A stretch of DNA of 64,000 nt from Chlorokybus atmophyticus (taxonomy: Eukaryota; Streptophyta; Chlorokybophyceae; Chlorokybales; Chlorokybaceae): contig RHPI01002910.1 of NCBI GenBank assembly GCA_009103225.1, forward strand, positions 96,672 through 160,671. Reading direction: 5' to 3'. The first letter of the stretch is position 1, and each line of letters begins with the position of its first letter. Both the position numbers and the translations under genes were made by a program. Of the stretch, positions 1-11,655 are shown piece by piece. The notes below the pieces were generated by a model. That model was not told the DNA's origin. It searched no databases and saw nothing but the letters and a program-made list of their open reading frames with translations.

Positions 1-1339
1 TATATATATATATATATATTACATACATTATAAGGATATATGTAAGTCTCATAATCACAACAGTATTACTATGTACAAACAATGCGGGGCGTGCTTGCTC
101 GTGCATCGTGTCATGCATATGTGTATATATATACATATAATACGGATATATGATTATGGTAGCATGTATATATGTATGTACACATTAGTGCTCATTCATG
201 CATCCATTCGCCTTTATTCGCCTATATTTGAGAACTTTCAAATACTATGGTGTACTTCTGACGGCCAAGATGTATTTTTGAAATTGATCCAACAGTAGTA
301 GCTTATCACTCGCCGCCAGTCAACTGCAGTCGCCGGCTGGCGTTACACTGTTGCACTATGTTGCCGTGTAGCGTGACGCGCGCGGGCATGACTTAGACGA
401 TCAACCAAAACGTGATCCTGCCGTTGCCGTTAGAAGCAGGGGGCAAACGGAACTTGCAGTAACCATCACTACTGGTTCCTTGCATGCGCAAGTAAGCACA
501 CTTCCAACAGGATTATAGGAAAGCCTATACACTACTTGCTGGCTTGGCTTGCTGAATGGAAGGCGCACCGATTCGCTTGACAGACAGGCTAGTTATCAAC
601 TTATGAAGAAATATATGTTGGTTTATCGCAAGCTACTTCTAGCAAACATACTAGTATGCGGGTTGCCCAGAGGCTCAAGCATGTGAGTATATCAATGCAT
701 CGCACATATTTACACGTGCATGGGGTATACTTTGAAGACTATTTTGAAACAACACGGGCCCAGGATACAAGCAACCACATAAAAAGGTTACAACAAGGTT
801 ACAACATGATGATAATGATAGACATGCAATCACATACACAACAACGCACACCTTCGCCTACACATCAACTACCCCACCTACGGAATGCATGTCTACTTTA
901 CACAAGGCTCTTGTAGTATCCTATCATTAGGAGTTCGTTGCCAAGCTTGGCACGCGGCTAAATTGATAAACACAGTCTGCAGCAACAACTGCCTTGGAAC
1001 GCCAACCACTGAGTAGTTGGCGCAGCGGCACCGCCTGTACATAGCTAACTACACACACCTCTAGCCTAAACAACTGGTCAATCCTGTCTTGTTCTGGCAC
1101 TAGCTATATACACGCTCAAAGTACTGCTGTCAACCACTCTGGCCGAGTGCTAATGGTACAGACAGAGTGTGGGAGTGAGGCGCGTGAGTGTCGCATGAAA
1201 TCGCCCATTTGAAGCAGAACCCCAGCGCAGACATGGCTCCGACGGACCTCACCCGCAATAATCAAACAAAGGTAAATACTGCAACTCAACGGCCATGTCA
1301 ATCACCTATTACTACTTTCTCAGCCAGCCGTGCAGGTTG
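1..1339. other. AT-rich stretch without a recognised gene
   Basis: It opens with a short TA microsatellite (1-20) and has further TA/ATAC-rich tracts around 120-180. Short open frames on both strands show no recognisable motif and no chain of splice signals. It lies downstream of the 3' end of the minus-strand gene that stops at 1340, so part of it is probably that gene's 3' UTR. I see nothing else. Confidence 0.6.
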
Positions 1340-3847
1340 TCACCCACTTGCACGCTTACTGTTGACGCGAGCAGAGAGCTGTCTGGGTGACAAGCTCAAG
1401 CTGTTGCAACGGTAATTGGGATCCTGGGTGTCGAGGCTGGTGCGCCTGCGTTTAATGAGCTGACCGGTGCGGGCGTCACCTCCATCAAAGTCGTTGTCGT
1501 CCTCATCCTCGCACTCAGAGTGCTCCGCGTAGCGCTTTGCTATTGCGGCTGCACGAGTGGCTCGCGGTGTCAACTGGGACTTCTTGTCGCTGCTGCAGCC
1601 CAAGTTATTGCTGTTATTGTCGTTGCAGCCAACATTGGCAAAGCTGTGGGTTCCTAAAAACTGCAAAAACAAGGGTGGGTCAATTTTCGAAGGGCGACCA
1701 TAACAAGACAACATTATGCCAAGAAACCACGCCAAATTACGTCGCAGCATGTTAGATGGCAGCTCACATGAGGCCAGCAGATCCATCCATGGTTGCGATA
1801 AGTGCGATACGGGACGCTGGGGATATCTGAGGGCCTCTGGCCACTCTTGCTCCACTGGTAGTAGTCTATAATGGTGTTGAGACCCAGTCGCGAAACATAT
1901 GCCTGCGCCTCTTCAAACGAACGATAGCGGAGAGAGCGGGCGCGCTTGCCCTTCTCCGTGCCTAAAAAGTCCGGCCACGACAGCCACCCGCGACCCCTGT
2001 ACAAAACAACTGATAAGGTACCATATGCAAAGCTGGTGTCACTGATCAATTAAGCAACGCCAGCTCTTCAGTGCAGCGTTCCAAATGCCGCTGAGTCAGC
2101 AGCAAACACAGTGCCCAGTTGAGCGCAGTGCCGTGGCAAGCGTACCTGTAAACCATGTCAGGTTGTGATGGGATGTCTGCTGGGCGTGATCCACCTTTGC
2201 TCCACTCGCGGTAGTCACGCTGAATCTTTAACCGGAGGCCCCAGACATAGGACCGTGCAGCAGTAAATGAGCGATACCGACCTCCACGTTGCTGCATCTG
2301 CACATAGAAGCATGACCTCTTTGTTTTTTGCAGTAGTACGCAATAAACCGTGCCTAAAGAGTTTGGAAGTTTACCCGCTGGCCAAAGGAAAACTCCTGAT
2401 CTGTAGTCTCCGCTTCAGAGGCATCAGCATCATGAAAGGATTTGAAGATGTGTTTGTTGCTTGCCTCCAGCAGCGCCACATTCTGGACAGCATGGAAGTT
2501 AGACCCTAGACTCGCAAAGGTGCGTAACACTGCTACCCAACTGCGCAGCCTTATACCAACCAACCAACCTGCTGGTCCAGGAATTGATTGACTTCAATGT
2601 GACAAGCACCACCTTCATCCAGTGCCTGCAATACCCAGCATCAGGTGCCACGAAGCCAGACAGTGCGTGGCAATGTTGAATGTGCGTCATGGACTGCAAG
2701 ACAGAATGAGCGTCTATCTGGTTGCCAAGCATCAGCATGTACACACCAGTGTTGGAAGGCTTGTGCGTTTCCGTGGAGGCAACAAAGCCTGGACGTCAAA
2801 GGTTCCAATCCCAAGAAAGCTGTCCCATGATTCCCAGCCCTGGCCTTGGTACACCACTTCAGGCTGCGAACATGCCTCATTGGTGAGCTTGTTAATGTCA
2901 GTTGATGCCACGTGGCGCATACACTGTATGTCACTCGTTGGCAGCAGCGCTACAGAGCGCACATACTTGGCTAGGCAAATCTGCGGGGCATTCCGGCGTG
3001 CAGGACCATTCTCTGTACGCTTGAGGGGTTGGCAACCGCAGGTGCGCAACGTGCTCTTTGGCACCCTCATATGACCGCCAGTTCAAGTTCAGGCCACCCT
3101 GAGCAGAGCGCATCAGCATATCTTGGTGCATCTCACATAAGAGTTCACAAGGGGGAACAACAACTCACCTTGTACTCAGCTTTCCTGCCCTGACTGTCGG
3201 TATCCGCTACGGCTGGAGCCACAGTGCTTGCCAGGATCCACAGCTTCTGCAAGTGATGAAATTGATGCGATAGAAATTGATTGGAAAAGACAGTAGCACA
3301 GGATGGTATAACAGGCTGGTGTTGCATTACACAGGTTTCTCAGGAGACTTATGCTTACGTCTTTTGTTGGAGGATCCATCATGATCAGACACCGTAAAGA
3401 CATAGCATGGATGACTTAACAGCTGTACCGAATGTTTCATGTTTTCCTCGCTGTGGTCTCCAACACTGCTTGCGCCGTCATCCAGATCATCGCAACGGCT
3501 GGTACCCGCAGCGGGGCGGGCACGGGCAGTGTCGAACTGGGCACTTTGGAGACACCCGCTGGATGATTGATCCTGCAGGTGACAAGGTCAGAAGCTAGGA
3601 GAGACATTGTAGCAGAAGGCGTGCATACCAGGTGCAAGATCAACTTAAAATAAGGTCAGGAGGCAATGCAGACTGCAACATGATGCGAGTTGCCTTGGTT
3701 GTCAGAGGAAGGGTAGAACTCGAAAATAGAAGAAACAACTTGAGAAACGACAACATCGTATGAACATGCTAGTGTGGCGCTGACCTCTTGTGGGTTGTAG
3801 TCGGAATCATCATCTTCGCAGTGGATACGTCTTACAGCCTTCTGCAT
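1340..3847 (-). CDS. Nuclear-type protein with three integrase-repeat-like (INT_rpt) modules
   Basis: Eight exons close in frame: 3785-3847, 3359-3572, 3169-3212, 2967-3098, 2747-2863, 2146-2291, 1768-1996, 1340-1660 (about 421 aa). Residues ~115-172, ~195-252 and ~262-319 are three copies of a module of about 58 residues with the pattern R-[SY]-[FY]-x2-A-x3-[YH]-V-x-x-L-x-L, then Y-x-[EQ]-W, P-[AS]-D-[IL]-P-S, V-Y and G-W-x-x-W-x-x-F-L-G. I know this pattern from algal and protist proteins annotated as 'phage-integrase repeat units'; no catalytic recombinase domain is visible. Introns cut the modules at two equivalent places (after or near the P-S-Q and before the F-L-G), which supports both the family and the splice choices. 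The N-terminal third is acidic and Ser-rich; the C-terminal tail has an acidic run followed by a KRRR stretch that could be a nuclear localisation signal. The start at 3847 is the first in-frame Met, but a splice acceptor lies right after it, so an upstream exon is possible. Function unknown. Confidence 0.75.
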
Positions 3848-4677
3848 AATGCTGGGAGATGGAGAGCCCTGAGCTGTCGCACAAGCGAGTGTATGTTAGC
3901 TTCAGGCCAGGTCAAGAGCAATACACATACATATATAGCAAGCGTATTGGGGCAACCAGCAAACACAGTAAGGAAGCTGCTGGCAATGGCTGCAGCACTT
4001 CGTAGTCACCTCTGAAGGACTCGCATTAGGCCTCTTAGAGGCTGATGGTCAAGCTTGGTACAGCAAAACAAGTTTGCTGTTGCTCAGGTGCTGACCTGAC
4101 AGCTGGCCTGAGCTGGAAGGCAGGGTGGCTGCGCTTGAGGCTGGAAGCCGGTAGGTGGAGTACAGGGGCGTGTAGTCGCTGAAGGCTTCCCTGGGGGCAG
4201 CGGCGGTGGCGGTGGCGGCGGCGGCGGCCGTGTAACACTTAGTACAGGCGGGCCCAGCAATATGGCAACTGCAGCGATGGCTAGATGTCTCTGTGGAAGC
4301 CCGCAACATCCTGCAACGGATCTCAGTCAACCCCTCCACGCAGCAGAGTAACCAAGCGTGCTTCAACTTGACGGCTACCAGCCCTTAATACAGCTGTATC
4401 CTTTCAACAAACCCGCAGCTCTGATGTGACAACTTGCATGCATTCACACGCATGCGGCTGAATCAAGGGCCAAAATGACGTTGTTTTGGTTTTCAATCAA
4501 GCAAAGCTGGTGTGGCGAAGCCCTTTCACATGGCACATCAAGCAGCACAGCGCAGCCAGGTCCTAGTTTGGTTAGCTGTTTGCAACAACAGGTCAAGCAA
4601 GTACGACCAGCAGTTAAGCAAACCGCACTGCCGACTGACTGTAGCCACCATCAAACAAGTATCCCATAGCTACTGCT
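3848..4677. other. Unassigned interval, possible upstream exon of the INT_rpt-like gene
   Basis: A minus-strand open frame at 4049-4366 is Ala-rich, then Ser/Pro-rich, and ends near a GTCAGC donor. It could supply an N-terminal exon of the gene at 1340-3847, whose first exon starts at a CAG|AAG acceptor-like site. The phase of the join could not be fixed, so this is left as a possibility. The rest of the interval (4370-4677) shows nothing convincing. Confidence 0.3.
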
Positions 4678-5615
4678 CTAAGGCATAGATGAAAGCCGCT
4701 CCGTATAAAGCTCGGTGCACTTCAATGACGGAGCCACGGCGGCATTCCCGAGCAAAATGCGCATTGCCGGCGGCAGCGGGCCAGTCACATCATGCACAGG
4801 AGGCAGCTGGTCGCTGACTACACTAGCTAGGACACCTGAGTGCGGGTGTGAGGAAATTGCTGCTGACAGTGCTAATTGATTGTTTGAGCCAGTGCTTTTC
4901 TGACGTGTCCTTGTACTAACCAGCTGGCTCGCTCCACACGCAAACGACTTGACAAGCACTCAACGCTACCGCATGGCTATAATCTACCCGGCTTGCGCTA
5001 TCAAGCGGGCTGTCCTTTTCACAAAGGAAGGAAGCCCTCTTGCAGTGGCCAGTTGCAGCGCATGCATTACGTGACAGGACAGAAGCTATAAAGTAACAAG
5101 TCAATGTGATGTAACTGACATGCTCAATATATGGCCTGTCACAGCACGTATGACATGTGTGAACTCGACATGCAGTCACGTGGACACTGAAGAAAGTTGC
5201 TTACATGGTGAAGCCGGCGGCAGCAGGCAAAAGCAGCATGGTTGTAGCCTCGAGATTGCTGACTTGACAGCTGCAGCGGCCGCAATAGCAGGCTTCATAC
5301 CACTGGACTAGCGCCGCACTGCTGAGCTCCATGCAGCAGCGCTACCCGTGCAGTATAGCCGCTCTCATCGCACCACCGGCGGCGGGTAGCCTCGCTGGCT
5401 TGCTCCGCCTGCAGCCGCCGCCCCCACTGCGGACAAGCAAGCAACCCCAATCCGCCACCCACAGCAGTGACGCCAACAACGCCGCCCAGCATACAGACAC
5501 AAAACTGGCGTGAGAAATCCGCACTGCTGAGACGTCCCAACGTTCCATGCAAACTGCACATGATGAACCACAGCGGTCGGCGACTGCCAAAAAGCGGGGC
5601 AAATTCATGAGCCAT
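4678..5615 (-). CDS. Possible small membrane-anchored protein gene
   Basis: Two minus-strand open stretches look coding. The upstream one (from Met at 5615, or 5608 in another frame, to about 5300) has a short basic leader, a Gly/Val-rich hydrophobic segment of about 20 residues around 5420-5490, then a charged stretch. The downstream one ends at a stop at 4678 and carries a Pro/Val-rich segment. They are about 350 bases apart; donor-like GTATGA near 5296 and acceptor-like GTCAG near 4905 would join them in phase 0, but other choices exist. I do not recognise the protein, and both stretches could be chance open frames in GC-rich DNA. Treat the exon structure as unresolved. Confidence 0.3.
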
Positions 5616-6420
5616 TTTAGGGCCTACCTGCCTGCCTCAGCAAATGTTTGAAACCCTTGACTCATGTGCCATGACAATGATACAGTACTATGTGGGCTGA
5701 TATTTTGTCTGCCTCACACCAATGATGGACGGTGGGTTTCGCTCGGGATTTGCAAATCAAGTCTCGCGCAGTAAAATATCCCATCGGACAAATCGAGTTG
5801 AATCCATCCGTGCGGCCCGGTTTGGTGGCCGGCGGCCGTTCTGGAAAAGCGGCGGTCCGGACCTGCATGATTGGAAGCGATACTAATAGCACGGAAGCAA
5901 AGGCGGGCCGCGACTATGACTCATCCGGTTCTAGCGGTTTAGGAAAAATTCGCTCTGGCGCAGTACGGTGGGAGTCCTCCCGCCGTGTCTGGACTGCAAC
6001 ACTCTGCAGCGAAGCCTGCTACAGTCCAGACAGACTGTTCGCTCCTCTACAGCGCAGAGCACTGCTGAGAGTAGGGCAGAGTAGGGCAGCCTGAGAGTCC
6101 ACGCTGCATTGCCATGCCTCGAAAAGGGATCTGCTCGTGCCGATTTGCATAACCGGACCGCTTGGCGGCGACAGAGTGGGACGGGACACTTATGCGGTGC
6201 CTGTGCGATCCCCTGGAACGGCACGGCTAGTCAGAGGCACGAAGCGGAAAACTGACGATGCCGCTGCGCAAGCTGTACACAAGTGCAGTGTATAATTCGC
6301 ATGTAGGTGTGTCGCAACTTTCGTAAGTGATGGCTTTGTCAATCAGTATTCTTGAATGTACGAAAGACAACGTACGTTTACACATGGTTATGGAGAATGT
6401 GAGCAATCTGCTCAGCAAAT

Positions 6421-6443
6421 GTAGGCCTAAACTTTAGGCCTAC
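6421..6443. repeat. Perfect short palindrome
   Basis: Eleven-base arms GTAGGCCTAAA and TTTAGGCCTAC around a single C. Each arm contains the AGGCCT palindrome. Confidence 0.95.
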
Positions 6444-6918
6444 GTCAGCAACCTACGCGGATGCTTTGATTACAAACGGGCCCTAGGCTAATATAGACAA
6501 TGATGGCGATAAGACCTGCGGGCTTGGCCAGCGACTTTGCCGAACTGCGCCAACCAATTTCTTACCATGACAAACAACATAGGGCCTTCACATTTAGTAA
6601 AGGCTTTGCACACGGACGTAGGCTACCTAGAGGTAGGTACCGTACTCAGTATTGTACTCAGTACCATACGTGGTACCGTACTTAGTACTGTACTGTTTGG
6701 GAGCCTGCCACGTGATTGTGTGTTTGATGTACCGTATTCAGTAGAATACAGCGCACCCCCGTATACTATAGCCCCCGAAAAATTCTCGGGGGGGCACTGT
6801 GTTTGACCTCACAATGCCCCTTAAGCAGGGGGACAAAAGGGGCGGAACTGGAGAAAAACGGCTAACGTGACAACATGCACAATACGAGATACAGCAACCA
6901 CCCGCCAGTTGTGAAGGT

Positions 6919-6989
6919 TTTAATGTTAATGTCAATGTGTAATGTTTAATGTTAGTGTAATGTTTAATGTAATGTGTAATGTTAATGTG
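6919..6989 (+). repeat. Degenerate TTAATGT/GTAATGT simple repeat
   Basis: About ten copies of a 5 to 7-base unit built on TAATGT with variable spacing, immediately after a gene-free stretch. Confidence 0.8.
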
Positions 6990-8127
6990 ACTCAGTGCAT
7001 CGCACGGTACTTCAGCGGTTCATAGCCCTTTGCGGACGAACTCCCCGCGACTTGCGTTATTTTTGAGTTACGCGAGTCTGCTACATAATTGTAAGCCCCC
7101 CGACTATTCGAACGCCTTCGGGCTCGAATGAATGGCTTTGTATCTACGTCTGTAATTAGTATGAACAATGATCGACGGTGTCACGGTGTTGCCCCAAGCG
7201 TCCTAATGAAAGACTTAATACAAGTTAATACAAGTATTATTGACGCATGCAGGTGCGACCGGCAGTGAAGGTCGGTCATCCGGTCATCGCTTGACCGTAT
7301 GTACGGCGATCAGTCCGTCTAAGACTTAGACTGACTGTAGGACTTTAACTTGGTCTAACTGAGTCTCACGGTCTACACTTGCCTAATTACATCTTCTTTG
7401 ATGATAAAAACAACACTCATGTTTAAAGTAAGTAATGTCTGATTCTACAATGTCGCCTCACCTCACATACATTTTAAGTCTTATATTTCTGATTGAATCG
7501 CCTACCATTTCTGCATCTGCATATAGTATTTGTGAGAACATATGGTAAATTTATTATGAGTACACGTTTATTATATGTACGATAGATGTATATGTATATG
7601 TAAATATATATGTACATGTATACATATACAAGTTGTAAGCGAGAAGCGCGATAAAAAACAAATCATGCCATGTATGCATAACTGTGATCCACTGCCGATA
7701 TTTTTCATTAACCTATTTGTTGCTTGTAAATAATTACCATAATGATGATAACTCAATTATGGTTGCAAACATGAGTACCATACATATTTCATGAAATTCA
7801 ATGGGAATCTAACATTAGAGTTGTTGAAATACACATCAACATATCGGTAAGGTATAGCACCTTTCATGGCGAAATAACATGAATAATCAATCAAGGATGT
7901 GTACACATATATTGTGTAAACATCCCTTTCCCCTTTAAACGCCAAGCTGCTAGCGGCAACACCAAGGACAAACAGAAGAAGAGAGAATTTCGGTGCGTAG
8001 TTGCATTGCTAAGTGGCTGCTTGTATGCTCTGCTGCCAGTCTACCCTACTAGTTTATCTTCTTTTATATCTGCTGGTACAGTGTTGCCCACCAACGGTTG
8101 CACCTGTGCTTTTTGCAAGATTGTGTT

Positions 8128-8799
8128 TGTGACGGTGCTCGTGCCTTGTCACCTGTGAGTTGGTCCAATCCACAACCCTCTCACCAAGACACGGTATTCA
8201 CCCTGGAACCTTGCCCCCTCTGCCAAGCACACACGCGCGCCCCGCCACTCGCGTACGCACGCGCATGCGCTCGAAGCTACACACCGACTTATGTAGCGCC
8301 TTGGATCGTCACACAAGCAAGCACACACTAGTGGACACACGCTAGCAACCCCTTCTAGCCACCACCAAGCTTGCACACAAGAAACTAGGGAGCTAAAGGT
8401 TGTATTGCAAATTGTAGAATGTCACTTTTATACCTACCAGTCTGCACATGCTACTGTCTAGACGATTCTAGCGCTAGACGGAACTAGAAGCTAAGATATT
8501 CTTGCAGAATCTTGTAGTACACTTCTAGACCTTTCCAACGCACCAAAGATCTCCTAATTTGCTGCTCATATGGTCAAGTTATACTACTTGGCGCCAGGCC
8601 CTTCCAGAAATCTGGTCGAGCCCTTCTCGACTGGCCCTCCGTTTTCTGGCACCTTCCGGACTGGTCTTGGGGCCCCGGTCGATATCCGCGGCAGACTCAT
8701 AACTCGCCGATATCCGCCACAAGTCATTAAAAACATGTACCTTACAAATAAGGCATAAAACGGCCATGACAATCACAAAATTTGGCCTTGACTGTTACA
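8128..8799 (-). repeat. 3' LTR of the chromovirus (left copy on + strand)
   Basis: This 672-base repeat is the same length as the copy at 12734-13405 and aligns without visible gaps. Differences are scattered single-base changes (for example around 8210, 8289, 8330, 8372, 8420-8445, 8470, 8500, 8695, 8735-8770). The outer edge is next to target duplication copy gtgtt. Because the element lies on the minus strand this is its downstream LTR. Confidence 0.95.
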
Positions 8800-8811
8800 C
8801 TCCTCCCCCCC
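8800..8811 (-). other. Polypurine tract of the chromovirus
   Basis: Read on the minus strand this is a run of seven G followed by AGGAG, immediately upstream of the 3' LTR that begins TGTAACAG. Position and composition are those of a second-strand primer. Confidence 0.8.
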
Positions 8812-11655
8812 GAGGTGAGCTTCGTCATGAAGCTCGCGAGGTTGTCGTCGAGCAAGATAGGCACGCACAACGTCTTGAGCATTGATCAAGTGTGCCTCTG
8901 GCTCCCAGGATGCTTCATGCAACGGATAGCCCTTTCATTTCATTAAGAACTTGCGTACGCCATGCACAAACTTCTCATCAAGGATGTCTTCTACCTCCCA
9001 CTCTAGTTCACCGTCCGTGCCAACTTCGGGGGGCGGCCTTTCTGGCGGTTGTCCTCGATATGCTTTTAGAAGGGAGACGTGAAAAACGGGGTGCACACGC
9101 ATGGTGTCGGGTAGCTCCAGCTTGTACGCCACGTCCGAGACAACTTTGCTGACCTTAAATGGTCCCAACCAGCGTTCATTCAGCTTGCGAACTCCCGTGC
9201 GCACCTGTACGTGCTTCGCGGAGAGTAACACAATGTCGTCTTCCTGAAACGTGAGGTGTCGGCGATGCGCGTCCGCGTACTGCTTCTGCCGATTTTGTGC
9301 CACCAATAGCGCCTCCCTAGCTGCCTTATTAATGTCCGCGCACTTTGTAAGAAAGTCATTGGTTGCCTCCACACGCACGTCATGTCGTTGCGGTGTTCAT
9401 GCCGTCAACGGTGTCAACGGATGTTGCCCGTAGTTGATAAGGAAGGGAGTGACACCTGTGCTTGCATTGTGGTGGTTGTTGATCGCAAACTCCACCAACT
9501 CAAGCAGCTCCGCCCAATTGTCTTGTCGCGCGTTAACGTAGCAACGCAGCATGTCCTAAATCACACGGTTGGCCCGCTCCGTTTGCCCATCAGTTTGCGG
9601 GTGGAATGCCGTGCTAAACTTTAATGTGGTACCAAGTGCACCATGCAGCGCCTCCCAAAACTTACTTGTAAAGCGCGGGTCGCGATCACTCACAATACTT
9701 CGTGGTAATCCATGACAACGAAACACATGCTTCACGAACAAGCGTGCTGCCTCCGGTGCCGTGCAAGACTCACTACACGGTGCCAAGCGTACCATTTTGC
9801 TGGTTTTGTTGACGAACACAAGTATAGCGTCGTACCCTTCTTTTGTCTTTCGTGGCCAGTAAAAACGCTGCTTCAAGCTTGCCAAAGTCCTCTCCAACCC
9901 TTGGTGACCAGCAATGGGCACGTCATGAGCTTCCTTCAGCAACTTCACACGGATATGCGCGACGTTGGGGATGTACAAGCGCCCGTGGTGCCAAAGCAGC
10001 CCGTCGCGCATTGACCAATGCCCACTTGTGTCCGTAGCTGCATTTTCCAGCTCTTGCAACACTTTCATACCCTCCGTGTCTTCACGAAGCACTTGCCGAA
10101 TCTGGTCGGTCCACTCGGGCTGCACTTGAGCCAGGGCCTCAATTGCATTCAGCCGGCTCAGCGCGTCAGCAACACCATTAGACGTACCGGGCTTGTACTT
10201 GATATCGAAGTCAAAAAGTTGAAAGAACTCAAGCCATCGAGCTTGTCTGCGACTTAGATGAGGTTGTGTTTGTGAGTACCTCAGTGGAGAGTGATCCGTC
10301 TCAAGCATGAACTTTTTGCCTTCCAAAAAACAACGCCATTGTCGTAGCGCAATGACTTGCGCTAAAAGTTCCTTCTCGTGCACGGGGTAATTCAGCTCCG
10401 CACCACTCATCTTCTTTCTGAAGAATGCTACTGGTTGAAGGCCATTGCCATGGTCTTGCTGCAAAACAGCTCCCACGGCTGTGTCGGACGCGTCGCAAGC
10501 CAAAATAAATGTCTTTTCCATGTCGGGGTGAGCCAGGACTGGTGCCTCCGTCAGCGCCTTCTTCAACGCAGCAAATGCATGTTCCTCTGTTGCTAACAAG
10601 CTCCAAGGCTTTCCCTTCTTGAGTAGGGCAGTCAACGGAGCAGCTATGCGCGAAACCCCCATGATAAACTTGCGATAATACCCCGCAAGGCCTAAAAAGG
10701 ACATCACCTCCTTTACGTCGGTTGGGGAAGTTCACTCGCGCACCACCTGCACTTTGTTGGGGTCCAGCTTGATGCCTTCATGCGACACGATGTAGCCTAG
10801 GTACTCCACCTCTCGAAGCAAGAATTTGCACTTTTGTAGCTGGGCGTACAACTTGTGTTCGCGCAAACGCTGCAACACGCACCGTAGAAGTGCCACGTAC
10901 TCCTTTGTTTTCGCGTACACAAAAATGTCGTCGAGGTACACGAGGATTCCCTTACCAATCAAGTCAGCAAAAACGCTGTTCATAAGCGTTTAAAATGTTG
11001 CCGGTGCGTTCGTAAGTCCGAAGGACATGACCAACCACTCGTAGTGCCCATAACGTGTGTTAAAAGCTGTTTTCTCCACATCTTCGGGCGCGATGCGGTT
11101 TTGGTGATGACCTCCAGCAAGATCAAGTGTTGTGACGTACTGCGCACCTTGCAATTGCTCCAGCAACTCGTCGATACGTGGGAGTGGAAAGCAATTCCTC
11201 TTCGTGATGTTGTTGAGAGCTCGGTAGTCGACGCACATGCGCAAGCTCCCGTTCTTCTTTCGTACAAACAAAATAGGTGCATCATAGGGGGACTTACTAG
11301 GCCTGATGTAGCCTCTTTTCAGCAAGTCCGCCACCTGCCTCTCGTCCTCTTCCAGCTCCAAAGATGACAACTTGTATACGGGTCGATACGGTGGCTTGTG
11401 CACGCCCTCAATCAGCTCCACACGGTGGTCTACGCTCCGTGGAGGTGGTAGACCAGATGGAAGTCCGTCCACCATGATATCTTGGTATTCTTCAACAAGT
11501 TTACACAGCTCGGGGTCCATTGTAGCCGTCTTAACATCGTCACTCAGCTCTGGTGCTGACTTTGCAGTGTTTTCGCGCACCACGCCATTTTGCTCCATGG
11601 TGTTGACGCGACGATCACGGCGAGGGTTGCCATCCGGTGTTGGCCTTTGCGTGCT
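8811..11655 (-). pseudogene. pol: Chromovirus pol: RT, RNase H, integrase, chromodomain, with stops and deletions
   Basis: One reading frame holds all pol domains but is cut by stops at 10990-10992 (TAA), 10732-10734 (TGA), 9556-9558 (TAG), 9397-9399 (TGA) and 8935-8937 (TGA). Reverse transcriptase lies at about 11450-10740, with the VDYRALN motif and the YLDD catalytic box just after the first stop. RNase H follows (FILACDAS motif, about 10530). In the integrase the H-H half of the zinc finger is present (about 9920), but the C-x2-C half and the first catalytic Asp are absent: at about 9852 the text passes directly from FYWP to the YDAILVFV strand of the core, which points to an internal deletion. 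The second catalytic Asp (VSDRDPRF) is present. The C-terminal part has a GPF motif (about 9160) and a chromodomain (about 9000-8860) interrupted by the last stop. No protease domain (D-[ST]-G) is seen upstream of RT. The product cannot be functional. Confidence 0.9.

Larger units (their letters stand above)
5616..8122. other. Long intergenic stretch with short palindromes and simple repeats
   Basis: No coding chain was found. Visible structure: a perfect 23-base palindrome at 6421-6443, overlapping GTAC/CAGTA repeats at about 6637-6699, a degenerate TTAATGT repeat at about 6919-6989, and AT-rich DNA with TATAC runs near 7575-7630. An open frame at 5732-6094 (+) is GC-rich and has no motif. 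The last 200 bases before the retrotransposon (7930-8122) may belong to the older element that the retrotransposon interrupted. Confidence 0.6.

Noticed and set aside
5732-6094. 120-codon plus-strand open frame
   Set aside because: GC-rich, without motif, start context or splice partner; more likely promoter-side DNA.
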